A stretch of 64,000 bases of DNA from Atopsyche davidsoni (lineage: Eukaryota > Arthropoda > Insecta > Trichoptera > Hydrobiosidae). Both the position numbers and the translations under genes were made by a program. The notes under the pieces are model-generated. The model was not told the origin of the DNA. It did no database searches and worked only from the letters and a program-made list of their open reading frames with translations. Each line of letters begins with the position of its first letter. Position 1 is the stretch's first letter. Of this stretch, positions 50,690 through 61,100 are shown one piece after another. The stretch is taken from positions 4,030,001-4,094,000 of the forward strand of contig JAILWY010000022.1 of NCBI GenBank assembly GCA_022113835.1, given 5' to 3'.

Positions 50690-51512
50690 CTAAAGTGAAA
50701 GTCTCAAGCAGCTGAACACCCACGAAACTAAATATTTATAAAAAGTACCCTTTCGGAAAACAACTTTCAAATATGTTTCTTGGTAGATTATAGATTTGAG
50801 CATGAGAATATTTGACCTATCAGACTAAAATTTAAATTTAAATACAACATGTGACCCATATATTTTATTTGTTACCTAGAAGTTTAATGAATGGTTTTCT
50901 TTGTTCGCAGCCGTAGCAGACGAATCCACCGCAGCCCATCTTGATCTTCCTCAGGTATGCTCCAAGATATTTATATTTGCATGTTTAAATAAAAATATAA
51001 AATTCCACCTTCTTAATAAAAATAAAAAATATTATTCTGATGCAACTAGGAAATTCGATTTTGATACTTGCATGTCTAAAAAATAAACAACGACTATGTT
51101 TTGTTATAAAAAAATAAAAAAATTGACGCAATTGAAATGATAGGTCAGAAATTTGACCTTGAAAACATCGAACCTATCATATGACAACTTCTAAACATGC
51201 AATTGAAATTTCTTGATAGTAAATAAAAATTGAGGCATGTCACATACGAAATGCTATTTTTTAATGTTTTATCTTTTATATATTTTTCTAAGCCTGGTTT
51301 TTTGTGTGATCTTTTTATCTTTTTACGGATTTCTTCTTTATGGTTGTTTATTCTTCGGTTTTCTTTTCGTGTTTATGGTGATTGGTGATATTTTAAAATA
51401 ATCTATAAACTTCCGCACAACAGAGAGAAAGCACTCGTAACAACTCACGGTAAGTAAAATCTTTTATTTATTATATTACCACATTAACACTGCTTTTATT
51501 CATTTATATTTA

Positions 51513-51591
<79 letters not shown>

Positions 51592-53614
51592 TTCACAGCT
51601 TCAAACACCAAGTTTCGTGACTATCACAAAACACTTGCTTAATTTCCACCCAAGCTCATTTTCAATTATCACTCGACATCCTCGACATTTATATTATTAG
51701 CAGTTCGGAAATTCTCCCCTTCCCGTTTTGTGTCGTCAATAATTATAAATTATATGTAACGTCGTTTTTAATCGTCCCATTGCACTTTGCTGGGTTAAGT
51801 AGTTCTCGTCTCCAGTTCGTAAATATTTCCCATCTATGGATTTCAACCCCCAAGAATCTTTATTCAGAATATAATACATGTCAAATAAATATGTTTCATT
51901 GATATGCAATTGAGGTTGACTCCAGTGGACTTCCAGCAAGTCCACGAATAGTCGTTTTAGGGATATTAAGGTTCCTCGTAAAGTAGACTTGTATAAGTAG
52001 TGTGAGCATGATAATTATATAAAACGAATCATTCAAACAAGCCTTAAAGGGTTGAAAACACTTTAATTCCACTTGTCGGTTCAAAGCTTCCATAGCATCA
52101 AAACTCATTTCAATGTGTTTATCTGGATTAGATAAACTTTTTTAATAACCGTGGATTCCCTATATAATAATAATTATAAAAAAAGGTTTACACCCTCTGT
52201 TTGGGGTATATTTTACTCCGACGTTTCAGTCTTCGTGCTGGATCCATGTTCAGGGAATTATCAAAATCCACACACATGCAATCGAATCAATAAATTTTTC
52301 CCTTGGTTTTTTATGTTTGTTATCATAACTGCTGTTTCCCCTTTTTGTTTACTGTTAATGAAAAACTATTCAAAAACAAATATAAAATTAGGTTATTTTC
52401 AAAACAATTTAGTTTTGTTATCAATAATTTAAAAAAATTTGTGTCATCTAATTTTATCGACTCACTCGGGATAACAACGGAAACGAATTCAAAGGCCGCG
52501 CTTTATTTCTCATTTACGCATGCATTCATTTTCATCGTATCGTTTCCAGGCAGAGACAAGTCCGGGACCGAAGAGTGGCATCAGAAGATGCACTGCAAAG
52601 CAGGAGTTCAAGGTCGCCTGCAACACCTGCGTCTGCAACGAGGCCGGGAACGACTTTTCCTGCAGCCGTAAGAAATGTCCCGAGGGCAGCAACGAGGAAA
52701 TCAAATGCGCTCCAATGGTGAACTTCACCATCGAATGCAACACCTGCGTCTGCAACGATAAGGGAACCGATTACTCATGCAGCAAGAGTGCTTGCACTCC
52801 GGTCCAGCTAGCGACCACTCCACCGAACCGCAAGTGCGCAGCCAAGAAGGTGACAGACGTCGGCTGCAACACGTGCACTTGTAATGACCTCGGCACCGAC
52901 TTCACGTGCAAAAGAAACGCTTGTCCCGAAAACCCAAATGGACACGAAGATATCAAATGCATCCCAGGCGGGGATTTCAAAATCGACTGCAACAGGTGTT
53001 TCTGCAACGAAAAAGGCAATGAATACTACTGCAGCAAGAATCGATGCTCAGCTCCGCCACCAGACGCGAACAACGCTTCCGTCACCATGCGGAAGTGCGA
53101 ACCAAAGAAAATAAGCGAGTTCGGCTGCCACAAATGCACTTGCAACGACATGGGCTCCGACTTCGCATGCGTCCGAACCGCGTGCCCTGAAAACCCTCTG
53201 GGCCGGGAAGACATCAAGTGCCTACCCGGGAGCGACTTCAAGGTCGACTGCAACAGCTGCTTCTGCGGCGAGAAGGGCACGGAGTACTTCTGCAGCAAGA
53301 ACCGCTGCCCGCCGCCGGAGTTCTCTCCTGTCATCATGCCGACGCCGCCGCCGTTCACTCCGGTGATCATGCCCACCGGAGACGCGCCGGGCGAGAAGAA
53401 GTGCGAGCCCAGGATGGAGTTCAAGATCGACTGCAACATGTGCCGGTGCAACGTCGACGGGAGCAGCTACTTCTGCACGCGCATGGCGTGTCTGCCGCCC
53501 TCTGATAAGACGTGCGAGCCCGGCAGCGAGTTCAAGATGGACTGCAATAGCTGTCGCTGCAATGCAACCGGCAATGATTACTCTTGCACGCGACGGGCAT
53601 GTCCACCTGCATAG
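42434..53614 (+). CDS. Eight-domain pacifastin-type protease inhibitor
   Basis: A secreted precursor of pacifastin-family serine protease inhibitors, small domains with three disulfides. Exons: 42434-42497, 50911-50954 and 52550-53614 (all GT-AG, in phase, 390 residues). Exon 1 is a signal peptide (MKPLLLPALLLAALLGLAEL), exon 2 a 15-residue linker. Exon 3 holds eight C-x9-C-x2-C-x-C-x8-C-x4-C domains, the first at KQEFKVACNTCVCNEAGND and the last ending CTRRACPPA before TAG. By analogy with locust inhibitors the reactive bond follows the second residue after the fifth Cys. The P1-P1' pairs read R-K, K-S, R-N, K-N, R-T, K-N, R-M and R-R, all trypsin-like. Domains 3-4 and 5-6 look like a duplicated pair, both with an ENP.G.EDIKC linker. 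A hAT-like element begins 35 bp after the stop, so the 3' UTR probably runs into it. Other exons downstream may be alternative ends. Confidence 0.9.
43785..43840 (+). mobile_element. Retrotransposon 3' tail
   Basis: AGTGAGAAGGTCACCAATTC, then GAGGAGACACCTGAAGAAG; the terminal signature only. Confidence 0.6.
43873..44073. mobile_element. Fold-back MITE
   Basis: About 200 bp with long inverted arms: CAGACACGGTCGCAATTGCG and AGCGCTACCAAAAGCTT on the left; AAGCTTTTGGTAGCACTCAA and GCGACTGTGTCTGACTTGA on the right. The outer parts (AGCTTTCTACATCATCAAG / CTTGACGATGTATAATAGAAAGC) also pair. Confidence 0.75.
44486..44689. mobile_element. MITE with CAGGGTTAGGC termini
   Basis: 204 bp with 33-bp nearly perfect inverted repeats (CAGGGTTAGGCAGGGAGGTA...), flanked by TA on both sides. 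The terminus matches that of the mariner element at 54676-55961, suggesting cross-mobilisation. Confidence 0.85.
44775..44815 (-). mobile_element. Retrotransposon 3' tail, inverted
   Basis: TTCTTCTTCTTTTTCAGGTG, then CCTCTCCTCAGAGAAGGTTG; reverse orientation of the LINE terminal signature. Confidence 0.6.
45130..45665. repeat. Pyrimidine-rich degenerate minisatellite
   Basis: Imperfect TTTCTTT...CCGATAGCTTTCTTTCC-type units repeated across 530 bp. Phe/Ser-rich hydrophobic ORFs here are composition artefacts. Confidence 0.75.
46113..46155. repeat. AC microsatellite
   Basis: CACACACAC runs with a few interruptions. Confidence 0.85.
46347..46542. mobile_element. hAT-like MITE
   Basis: Begins CAGGGGTGGACAATC and ends GTTTGGCCACCCCTG. 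The internal GGCGGTCTACCAACATCG is shared with the copy at 27,100. No clear target duplication. Confidence 0.6.
46585..46735. mobile_element. hAT-like MITE, second family
   Basis: Contains CCCAGGGGGGTCGCGGG and ends CAAAAAGGTTGAAGAACACT, a terminus typical of hAT-derived repeats (CAGTGTTCTTCAACC in reverse). A partial copy lies at 47,040-47,135. Confidence 0.55.
46755..46850. repeat. Dispersed repeat segment
   Basis: TTTTCACTGAGCATATACCC and GTTTTCTAAGAGGAAAATAG, shared with 41,938-42,010 and the 15-kb array. Confidence 0.65.
47158..47866. mobile_element. DNA element with about 60-bp inverted repeats
   Basis: The left end CGCCCCACACACGTATCAAC...GACGTCTCGTTCAACAAATT is mirrored by the right end, whose reverse complement is CGCCCCACACACGTGTCAAC...GACGTCTCGTTCAGCAAATC. 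Inside are a tandem duplication (AAAGCACACGG...TTTCATCCAGGGA twice, near 47,448 and 47,547) and short ACCGGATAATCAAGCAAATT units (about 47,600-47,675). There is no transposase, so it looks nonautonomous. Confidence 0.75.
48072..48180 (-). mobile_element. Retrotransposon 3' fragment, inverted
   Basis: CTTCTTCTTCTTGATGCCTC, CTCCTTCTACCTTCGATTTT and CCTTGGACAATCGGC. On the minus strand it resembles the tail of the 53.7-kb copy. Confidence 0.7.
48246..48413 (+). repeat. Dispersed repeat, copy 2
   Basis: Near-identical partner of 29,720-29,888. The high similarity implies recent dispersal. Confidence 0.85.
48451..48520. mobile_element. hAT-like MITE left end
   Basis: CAGGAGTGGCCAAAGCGTCG terminus without a matching right end nearby. 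Confidence 0.45.
48950..49015 (-). mobile_element. Retrotransposon 3' tail, inverted
   Basis: CTTCTTCTTCTTCGGGGGGG, then CCTCTCCTCAGTTGGTGATC. Confidence 0.6.
49440..49535 (+). mobile_element. Retrotransposon 3' fragment
   Basis: AAGCGTAAGGTCTCCCATTT, TCGGCCATATA (GHI-like), then GGAGCGGAGAGGCACAAGAA with a GAA tail. Confidence 0.65.
50160..50229. mobile_element. hAT-like MITE right end
   Basis: Ends GCACGTTGGCCACCCCTG, preceded by TGGTCGACTTG. The left end was not found. Confidence 0.45.
50625..50658 (-). mobile_element. Retrotransposon 3' tail, inverted
   Basis: CTTCTTCTTCTAGTGCCTCT, then CCTCATT, running into a TA microsatellite (about 50,658-50,690). Confidence 0.55.
51514..51588. repeat. 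Long TA microsatellite
   Basis: More than 30 uninterrupted TA units inside the second pacifastin intron. Confidence 0.95.
51736..52108 (-). pseudogene. Possible decayed coding remnant
   Basis: Two minus-strand frames overlap at 51,896-51,945. The upstream frame has a membrane-like stretch (SFYIIIMLTLLIQVYFTRN), then the reading shifts to LLEVHWSQPQLHINETYLFD. The unusually non-repetitive composition suggests a frameshifted gene or transposon ORF. The family is not recognised, and it may be chance. Confidence 0.25.
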
Positions 53615-53649
53615 ATCGCTTACATTATAACCACAATCATATGCTACAC

Positions 53650-54404
53650 TAGGGGTGGTCTACTTCTTCTTCTGATGCCTCCCCTCATAAGAGGTTGGTG
53701 ACCATTTCATCGAGCATATTCCTATCCTGGACCAGTAAACTTCCTCCTTCCAATACCCCCTATCTCCTTCGATTTTTCTTTGGACAATCTTCCGCTTCTT
53801 TACCATCGTCAAGAGTTCTCTTTCTTTGCGCATTCTGTGCGACACTCTCTCATTTGTGATACGGCCAACCCATGGAGTTTTAAGGATTCTCAATTCTTTG
53901 CATAGTACCTAAGTCCATAAAGTAGAACTTGGTGAATCTCCAGCAAGATTTCAGGGTTATATCTCTTGAGCATATTACTTTCCTCAAGTTATTAACCGTA
54001 CTGCGTGCTGTCTAAATTCTCACTTTGGTTTCCTGGTCAGGATCCCAGTAATATTTAATTTTTTAACTCTCTCCGCTACTTAATTTTTAATGTTGATATT
54101 GATGTTATAAATCAACTCTGCTGACAACCATTATTTTAATTTTCTTTATGTTCATGGAGAAGCCGTACTTACAGCTAGCATCGTTGACTTTGTCGACAGC
54201 ACTTAGGTCTGTAGGTCTTCAGCACTGTCTGCTAAGAGGACAGTGGCATTTATTAATTTTATAATAGCTTGATATTGAACGTGTATTAATATTGTCTGTT
54301 TATTTAAATTTATTTTTGGCTTTAAATCACTACTTTTTTTGTGATCACTTGGCACGTACAATGTTGGTAGATGCACTCAACAATAAAAAAAATGACCACC
54401 CCTG
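53650..54404. mobile_element. hAT-like element holding a LINE fragment
   Basis: The left terminus TAGGGGTGGTC and right terminus GACCACCCCTG are inverted. The flanks TGCTACAC and TGCTAGTA share five leading bases. It encloses the inverted LINE fragment at 53,662-53,905. It begins 35 bp after the pacifastin stop codon and contains AATAAA near 54,381, which could serve as that transcript's poly(A) signal. Confidence 0.55.
53662..53905 (-). mobile_element. Non-LTR retrotransposon 3' end, longest copy
   Basis: The minus strand stays open for 77 codons: RILKTPWVGRITNERV, then RKERELLTMVKKR, then the tail ending in CTCATGAGGGGAGGCATCAG with AAGAAGAAG. This is the best-preserved copy of the C-terminal LINE segment in the window. 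It is 5'-truncated and inserted in antisense to the pacifastin gene. Confidence 0.8.
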
Positions 54405-54675
54405 TGCTAGTATAATAAATATATATAAGGTAGTATCGATGCTGATTATTATATTGCATTGTAGATGACAAGGTTTTTTTGTATTTTTTAATAAAAACTA
54501 TTTTCAAAAAATTTATAACCTAAATAAAGTAATACAAATTAAACTTTTTTTATTTATGCCACTATATATTTTTGTAAATGCTTACGTTAAATATTGACGT
54601 TGAAAAAGGGAAACGACTCGACCTCTACCAGATTAATTTTTGATAATGTAACTTTTAAATGTTATCTGTATACTA

Positions 54676-55961
54676 CAGGGTTAGGCACTCGAAGTGGTAC
54701 CAACTTCAGACTGTTGTCGCAGCTGTTACACTAGCAGAAGCTGTTTATAAATATGCTAACTAACAGTTCTGAGTATCGTTTACAAGCGTGGAAAAGCATT
54801 TTGCCAAAAGTGAACGCAAAAAAAAGTTATAAGCGATAGAATTCAAACGTAATAGTGTGATTGCTTTATATTTAGCTGGAAAATCACAAGCAGCGATTGT
54901 TCGTGAGCTCAAACACCTCGAAGTGAATAAAAATTTTATTTATCGCACCATAACTCGTTATAATAATACTGGTAGCATCGCAAAACGCCATGGAGGTGGT
55001 TATCAAAAGACTGCAACGTCACCTGAGATGGTTCGAAAAGTGAAGAAGCGACTTGAGCGAAATCCACGACGAGGTGCCAATCAAATGGCTAAAGAACTAA
55101 AAGTATCCAATCGCAGCATCCGACGCATATTGAAAAATGAGCTTAAGGTCAAGTCTTACAAGTTCCAAAAAGCGCATGATCTTACACCGAAGCAGCAATA
55201 AGTTAGACTTGAGAGAGCGAAGGAGTTGCTTCGCTTTGCCGATTTCCGAACATCGTGTTTTCTGACGAGAAAAATTTCCCAATTGAGCAATTTGTTAATT
55301 CTCAAAATGGTAGGGTTTACTTGACCCAACGTTCATACGAGAATTTGAGCCATCGGTTGGTCACCAGAAATCAGCACCCGCCACAAATAATGGTTTGGGC
55401 CGCTGAAACCGCGGATGGGCGCTTTCCAATCGTTTTCATTGAGCCTGGCGTCAAAGAAAATGCGACATATTATCGGAAAAGTGTTCTGGAGGCTGCTTTG
55501 AAGCCGTGGGCAGACAAACATTTCGGTTGCAGACCATGGACGTTTCAACAAGACTCGGCACAGTGAACCAAGAATGGCTGAAAAACAACATTCCGAACTT
55601 CATTTCGACCATACAATGGCTCTCGAATTTACCAGACGCGAATCTAATGGATTATTCTCTTCGGGTTATTTTGAAGAGCAATGTCCGAGTTAAAAAATAC
55701 ACCAGCCTCGAGACGCTGAAGAAAGCCATTGTCCGTGTGTGGGCCAAAATACCGGCAAATCACATTCGGGCAGCTTGCGATTCGTTTTTGACCGTCTTGA
55801 GGCCACAGTCAAGACAAAAGATGGTCATATTGAAGCAAAGTGAATTGATTCTGAATTGTTGATTATTTTTACACATTCCGTACTTTGAAATAAATCAAAA
55901 TCATTTTCCAAACCGACTTTATGGCCTTTTGAATATGCGACACATCGAGTGCCTAACCCTG
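54676..55961 (+). mobile_element. Degenerate Tc1/mariner (maT-like) transposon
   Basis: 1,286 bp with inverted termini CAGGGTTAGGCACTCGA, flanked by TA at both ends (54674-54675 and 55962-55963). The interior encodes a broken mariner-type transposase on the plus strand. An N-terminal helix-turn-helix part (about 54,840-55,201, including LKVSNRSIRRILKNELKVKS) ends at TAA. A central part (55,255-55,558) has VFSDEKNF and WTFQQDSA around the first two catalytic Asp. A C-terminal part (to 55,862) has LPDANLMDYSL with the presumed third Asp. An internal stop, at least one frameshift and a short deletion after QQDSA make it inactive. It sits between the pacifastin terminal exon and the next exon set. 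Confidence 0.9.
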
Positions 55962-56497
55962 TATATTGATAAATACATTTAATCCAGTGCGATTATAGTT
56001 GTATATATATTTTTTTTATCTGATAGGTGAGAAATTTTACAATGAAAATAAAAACTTTAAAATTACTAAAAGGTGTATTAGAGGATAAATTAAAGTGTGT
56101 CCGTAGCTTTAGGCAACTGTAGGTATCAGATTTATTTCGTTCTTGGCTGTTGAAAGAGTGAGTAATAGTAAATATAACGTAAAGCTATATTCAATATTTT
56201 TAGCCTATAAAAAAGCTTTCCCGAGGATGCCGACCAAGCATTTTGACAAAACCGATAGCATCAAATAACCAATCGGAATAACAAGATTATTTATTATGAT
56301 TGATAAATAAATTATTATTAAAAACTTAATACTCTCGCCACAGGTCAAAGCTCTATACAAACATTGTTATGCGGTTGACGGTAGAATTAAGTGTTTATAT
56401 TATAATACATATTTGATTATATCTCAAATCAAACTAATATATGACATCTGCAGCCGTCGTCCGCTACAACAGATTTTATTTGGTAATGTATTTTTAG

Positions 56498-58265
56498 GGT
56501 GTTGTTAACGGGCGCCGAGTGTGGATAGGATCTCCCACCTATATACAACACATGTTGGACTCTCTGCAACAGTCCGCTAAAGACCTCATGAATAACCCGA
56601 GACTCGTGTCACACTATGAACCACGCGAGCACAAGAGGAAGGTGTGTACTGTGCGACTGACATCCAACCCTATCTACAACTCATAGCCAAAAACCGAGGC
56701 AATAGAGAGCAATCGCAATAAATTTGTTTCATTCAGTAAATATTTGGCCAAATATTATATTTTAATTATAATTACTATTAAAATATTACAAATTGCGTTT
56801 AATAAATATAATAGTTTATATATACATATATATATCTAAATACTCATTATAATAAACGCAAGTGGTATTATTTGTAAAGAAATACTTTGTAAAGTACACA
56901 CGTCGTAACACAACTTGCAATTAAACAAAGTTGTTAAGTCTTTAGTCCAATAATCTGTTGATTTTGTTATACACTCTTGTATGAATCATATAAAAGCAGA
57001 TAGATGCCTGATTACTAACTTTTTCTTAGGGCGATCAGCCCACCGTCCTTGAGAAGAAGTGCTCTCCGGGTGAGGAGTTCCGGCTCGACTGCAACACCTG
57101 CCTCTGCACCAGCGATGGCTCGGACTTCGCATGCACCAGGAAAGACTGCGCCAAGCCGGCCGTCACCAAGAGGGGTGAGTCTTTACCTGTCTGATCCTTC
57201 AAATCATGAATGCCAGGCAAAGGCTATCATCTATCACATCACACTTTGGTGTTTCATATTATTGTACAAGAAAGTATAAATTATGTTTTCACTACTAAAA
57301 TGTTTACATTTCATAATTGTAACAATACTCAATCACCTACCTTAGCATTCTCAGGGGATTGTTTATTATTATTGCTGTTGTTTTGGGCAATAGAACAAGT
57401 AGGCAACTCTTTTTATATTTTATCAATTACCTAAGCATCATTTAGTCGCCTAATAGTGCAATGGTTAGAATCGTCGGCACATAGCCATGATTGATTTTGT
57501 GCTGTGAATCTCGAGAACTGCGTTCACGTGTGATGATTGTCTTTTGATAATTTTCAACGTACATTTCAACACATCTTCAAGATTAAAACTGTGACTGATC
57601 AACGATCCAAACTTACCATTTCGGGTGACATATTTTCAAAATAGAGTACGAAACGGTACTGAAGTGATCAAATGGTTCATTTGAAGTTTGAAGTGCTACA
57701 ATTAATTTAAGTTAAAAAATATTTACTATGCTCATAAAGCTTCAAAATGCTATCATTATTGTTACTTTAACAGTGAAATATTTAATAAAAATTATCCTTG
57801 GCCTACTGGCTTTGTGGCTGTGTTTTATTGCGTGATATATGCAAGGCCTGATAATTATTATAATTATTACTAATCGTTACAATGACGGCTCCAACAGGCA
57901 GCCATCTTGAGCAGGCACGCTCTGTCGTTGAAGTAACAACAGAGCTGCTGCCAATTATGTGGAATTCACAAAACACTCATCATACACGAAATCAATTCAC
58001 ACTGACAAATCAACTTAAATTTTTAATATAACGAAGATAATTTGTACTGGCTTTGCACGTGTCGGTGCAAGAACAACCATCACCTCACTGGCGCCTGAAT
58101 CTGAACGGAGATGGTATCTTTGCAGATGGGAGTGTGAGGTGCACTCCGGGGAAGGCGGTGGAGGTGGAGTGCAACCTCTGCTTGTGCAGCAAAAAAGGGA
58201 TCCTCGTGGCTTGCACCAAAAACCTTTGCTTATTCGACGCCTCCCGGAAAACCTCCCTCCATTGA
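56498..58265 (+). CDS. Second pacifastin exon set, two domains
   Basis: Three exons that join in phase: 56498-56641, 57030-57174 and 58126-58265, ending in TGA. The first is a 48-residue non-pacifastin segment (GVVNGRRVWIGSPTYIQHM ... EPREHKRK) with a basic end. The second has one domain (KKCSPGEEFRLDC, CNTCLCTSDG, CTRKDC) and ends AVTKR. The third has one domain (RCTPGKAVEVEC, CNLCLCSKKG, CTKNLC) and a short tail ending SLH. P1-P1' pairs are R-K and K-N. KR and KRK stretches between modules look like proprotein-convertase sites. The first exon starts in phase 0, like the eight-domain exon, so exon 50911-50954 could splice to either. It could also be a separate gene whose start was missed. 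Confidence 0.65.
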
Positions 58266-59332
58266 GAACAGCCCAGCATACCTTGCACGCTATATCATCA
58301 TCCTTCATCCATCCTAGGCGCAGTTCCATCATCAGGGTTGCCATGCTTTTTAGGATCCTGAAAACCAACCCCTTGGACTTCCAGTCGTATTAGAGCAGGA
58401 TTTTTTATTTACGAAACTTGATATATGTTCAATACGGAACAAACTTAAATCTAATTTAATCATCTATGCCCTCGGCAAAATTTTCTGATGCAGAGCTTGC
58501 TTGATGTCTTTATTGGATGCAAATTTATCTACCTTGATTGAGCCCATTAACATGTATTAAGTTCTTACTGAACGTATTGTCTAATAAAAAAATATCCTGA
58601 TCTAAAATAACTGGACTTCTATGGCTGATTTTAGTTATTGTGCGGTGCAGTTGTAAAACCCAACGTATATATTTGATGATTATTTATTTTTACAGTTGTA
58701 CTTCCATCTTGTATACATGAATACATAAGAATAAAAATTATTTTAATGTAAATGTACTTATTTCATATGTATATAGATAAGAAAATACAGTGGACTTTCA
58801 TTTTTTTAGAAATATCTTAAGTATATATTTTATCGTAATAGTTTTCTTTCGGAAAGAGTTTGAAGTCGTGAAGAGAAATCTTAGAATTGGTTAACTTTTT
58901 ACCAAGAATTTGAACCCTTTGAAATAAAAAAAACCTTTCAGAGAGTCTACTGGGTTGTCGGGAAGAAATAAATATATATTTCAAAAGAATTTTCATAAAA
59001 CCATCTTATAGTCATCATAGGCATTATATATATTTAGTATAAATATTTATACAAATTTGGTTATAACTATTGTTCTTAATGTTTCATCATATTGTTTAAA
59101 TACCTAAAACTATACTTATATTTCTTATATATAAACAATGTGTAATTTAACATCCATGGCATATGTCTGTTTCAGTCTATGAAAGCCTTATGAAATCATT
59201 TTCTAAACAATATTCATGTCATAGCTAATCAATGGCTTAATCATCCGTCTCATCAAAAAGATTTAAGAATAAACTAAACCTGACGATTGGTGTAATTTTA
59301 CAGGATGCTTCTAAGTAAAATAGTTACCGTCT

Positions 59333-59510
59333 AATGCAGTCATTCGCTGGAGCAGGTCTAGGTGGACTGTGCCATAATAACGTCATAGACCTCTTTATAT
59401 TTTTAATTTTGCAATTTTTAAAATTGAAAAACTGTGCAATAAAAAGCGGGTCATGACGTCATCAAACCATGTTTTGCTCAAGTCTGCTTAAGCGAATGAC
59501 TCTGCATAAG
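59333..59510. mobile_element. MITE-like element
   Basis: Termini GCAGTCATTCGCTGGAGCAG and, at the right, CTGCTTAAGCGAATGACTCTGC are inverted with a small indel. Internal AT-rich arms partly pair. No ORF. Confidence 0.6.
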
Positions 59511-61100
59511 TCGGTTAGTGTATAGCTTGGTGCTTGTAGCTTCTTTGGAGAACCCGAGTATATATTAAACACTGTATGTTTATTGTAGAATAAATCAATT
59601 ACTAAACAAACTATCTTTATTTTATTTTTTATAAAATTCAATTTGCGTCTTATTTGGAGTCATTTGCTGAAAACCGCTTTTAATGACAGCTTTATCTTCT
59701 GGTTGAGGAATAATATTACGATCGGCTCTCGAAGTCTTGCTTTTAGAACGATACAATGACAGTGTTTTTACCCGGAGGTTGATTATAATTTGACGTTGTT
59801 TTAGGTTAGCGCCCCCATTCTTGATATTCCAAATATATATAATCTTTTCTTGGAATATCACTTGAGACATAGGGGGAGTCTCAGAGCAAATATGCATGTT
59901 TATTCCAAGAAACTAATCTATAAATAACGAGAGAGATAACTACGGAGTTATGGTTCTGTTCGTGCGAAACACTTTGAATCAGACGTCGATAACTTGCAAG
60001 AGATGAAACAGGGCTGGCCTATAATATCATCTTTTGTTGGGATTTAATAATCTGACAATTGCAATGTATGCATATATAACATATTGAATAAAAAAAGATC
60101 TTAATCTATTCGTACAATAGTTTGCTCGATCCCAACTCTGGTAATGAATCTCATGTATGTTTGCTCGTGGCTTGTAATTATAATCTGGGAATCCCCCCAA
60201 TATTTTTTTCTAAGGTTCATCGGTTTCGTCTTAATATTCAATTGTAAGTACATAACAAAATCATTTATTAATATTTGGTTCAAAAAACGTGTACTCTAAT
60301 ACAAGTATGGCTATAAAAGTAAAATTTGTCATCTGATAAGTCAGAATTTTGACCTTGAAAACATCTGACTTATCAGACAACACTTAGAGCTGTGCAAGTG
60401 CAGTTGAGTCATCGGTTTTTGGTAACACGTTGGTGGCGTTTGTTGATTTCAAGCTCCGCACGTTTGTCCTGCCAGGTATGGCGTGTATTGGCTTCGACCT
60501 CACTTCATTCATTGTGGGATTAGAAATTAAATATTACACTTTTAAATTTGTTACTGTTATCGCTTCGTAAATGTTTTTTTGTTGACATGGTATATTATTT
60601 ATTTAGCAACAAATAAATTCAAACCACAAGAGGTAAGATTATTTTTTAATATTCAATATATTATTTATATTTTGACATTATTACTAATGGACAGCACAAG
60701 TTTCCCAAATAGTAAAAAGAAAAAAAATTCTTATTATTAATATATATATGTTGCTTCTTGCTTCTTTATAATTTGTTTCTTATTGCTGGCATAAAATGTA
60801 TAATATAAAAAACTGGTTTGAAGGCAAACACCTGTAAAATAAAATTCTATATGAGAATCAAACAATAAATTATCATGTATCCTTATACATTGCATGCCTT
60901 TTACACAATTCACTGCTTAAGTGTATTGATTGTGTTTTGATCAGAAAAACATCTCCAATCAGTTCCATCGAACATCATGGCTCTACTAAGCAGTTACCTC
61001 GATAAAGTTCATCCAATTCTCATAGTGGACAGATCTGGTGAAATGCTTCATTCACCATTAAATATCTCTCACGTGTCTATTTGTTTATATCTTTATAGCT

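Larger units (their letters stand above)
42498..50910 (+). other. Large first intron of pacifastin gene
   Basis: 8.4 kb bounded by AAGG|GTGAGT and TTCGCAG. It is filled with transposon pieces, MITEs and simple repeats listed separately. No further exon of this gene was recognised in it. Confidence 0.75.
50955..52549 (+). other. Second intron of pacifastin gene
   Basis: 1.6 kb from CTCAG|GTATGC to CGTTTCCAG. It contains a long TA microsatellite (51,514-51,588) and a possible decayed coding remnant on the opposite strand (51,736-52,108). Confidence 0.75.

Noticed and set aside
53560..56498. Splicing of the eight-domain exon onward to the linker exon
   Set aside because: No acceptable phase-0 donor is seen near the end of the exon; the only GT (GCAT|GTCCAC) is weak and in the wrong phase. 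A terminal exon with TAG is simpler.
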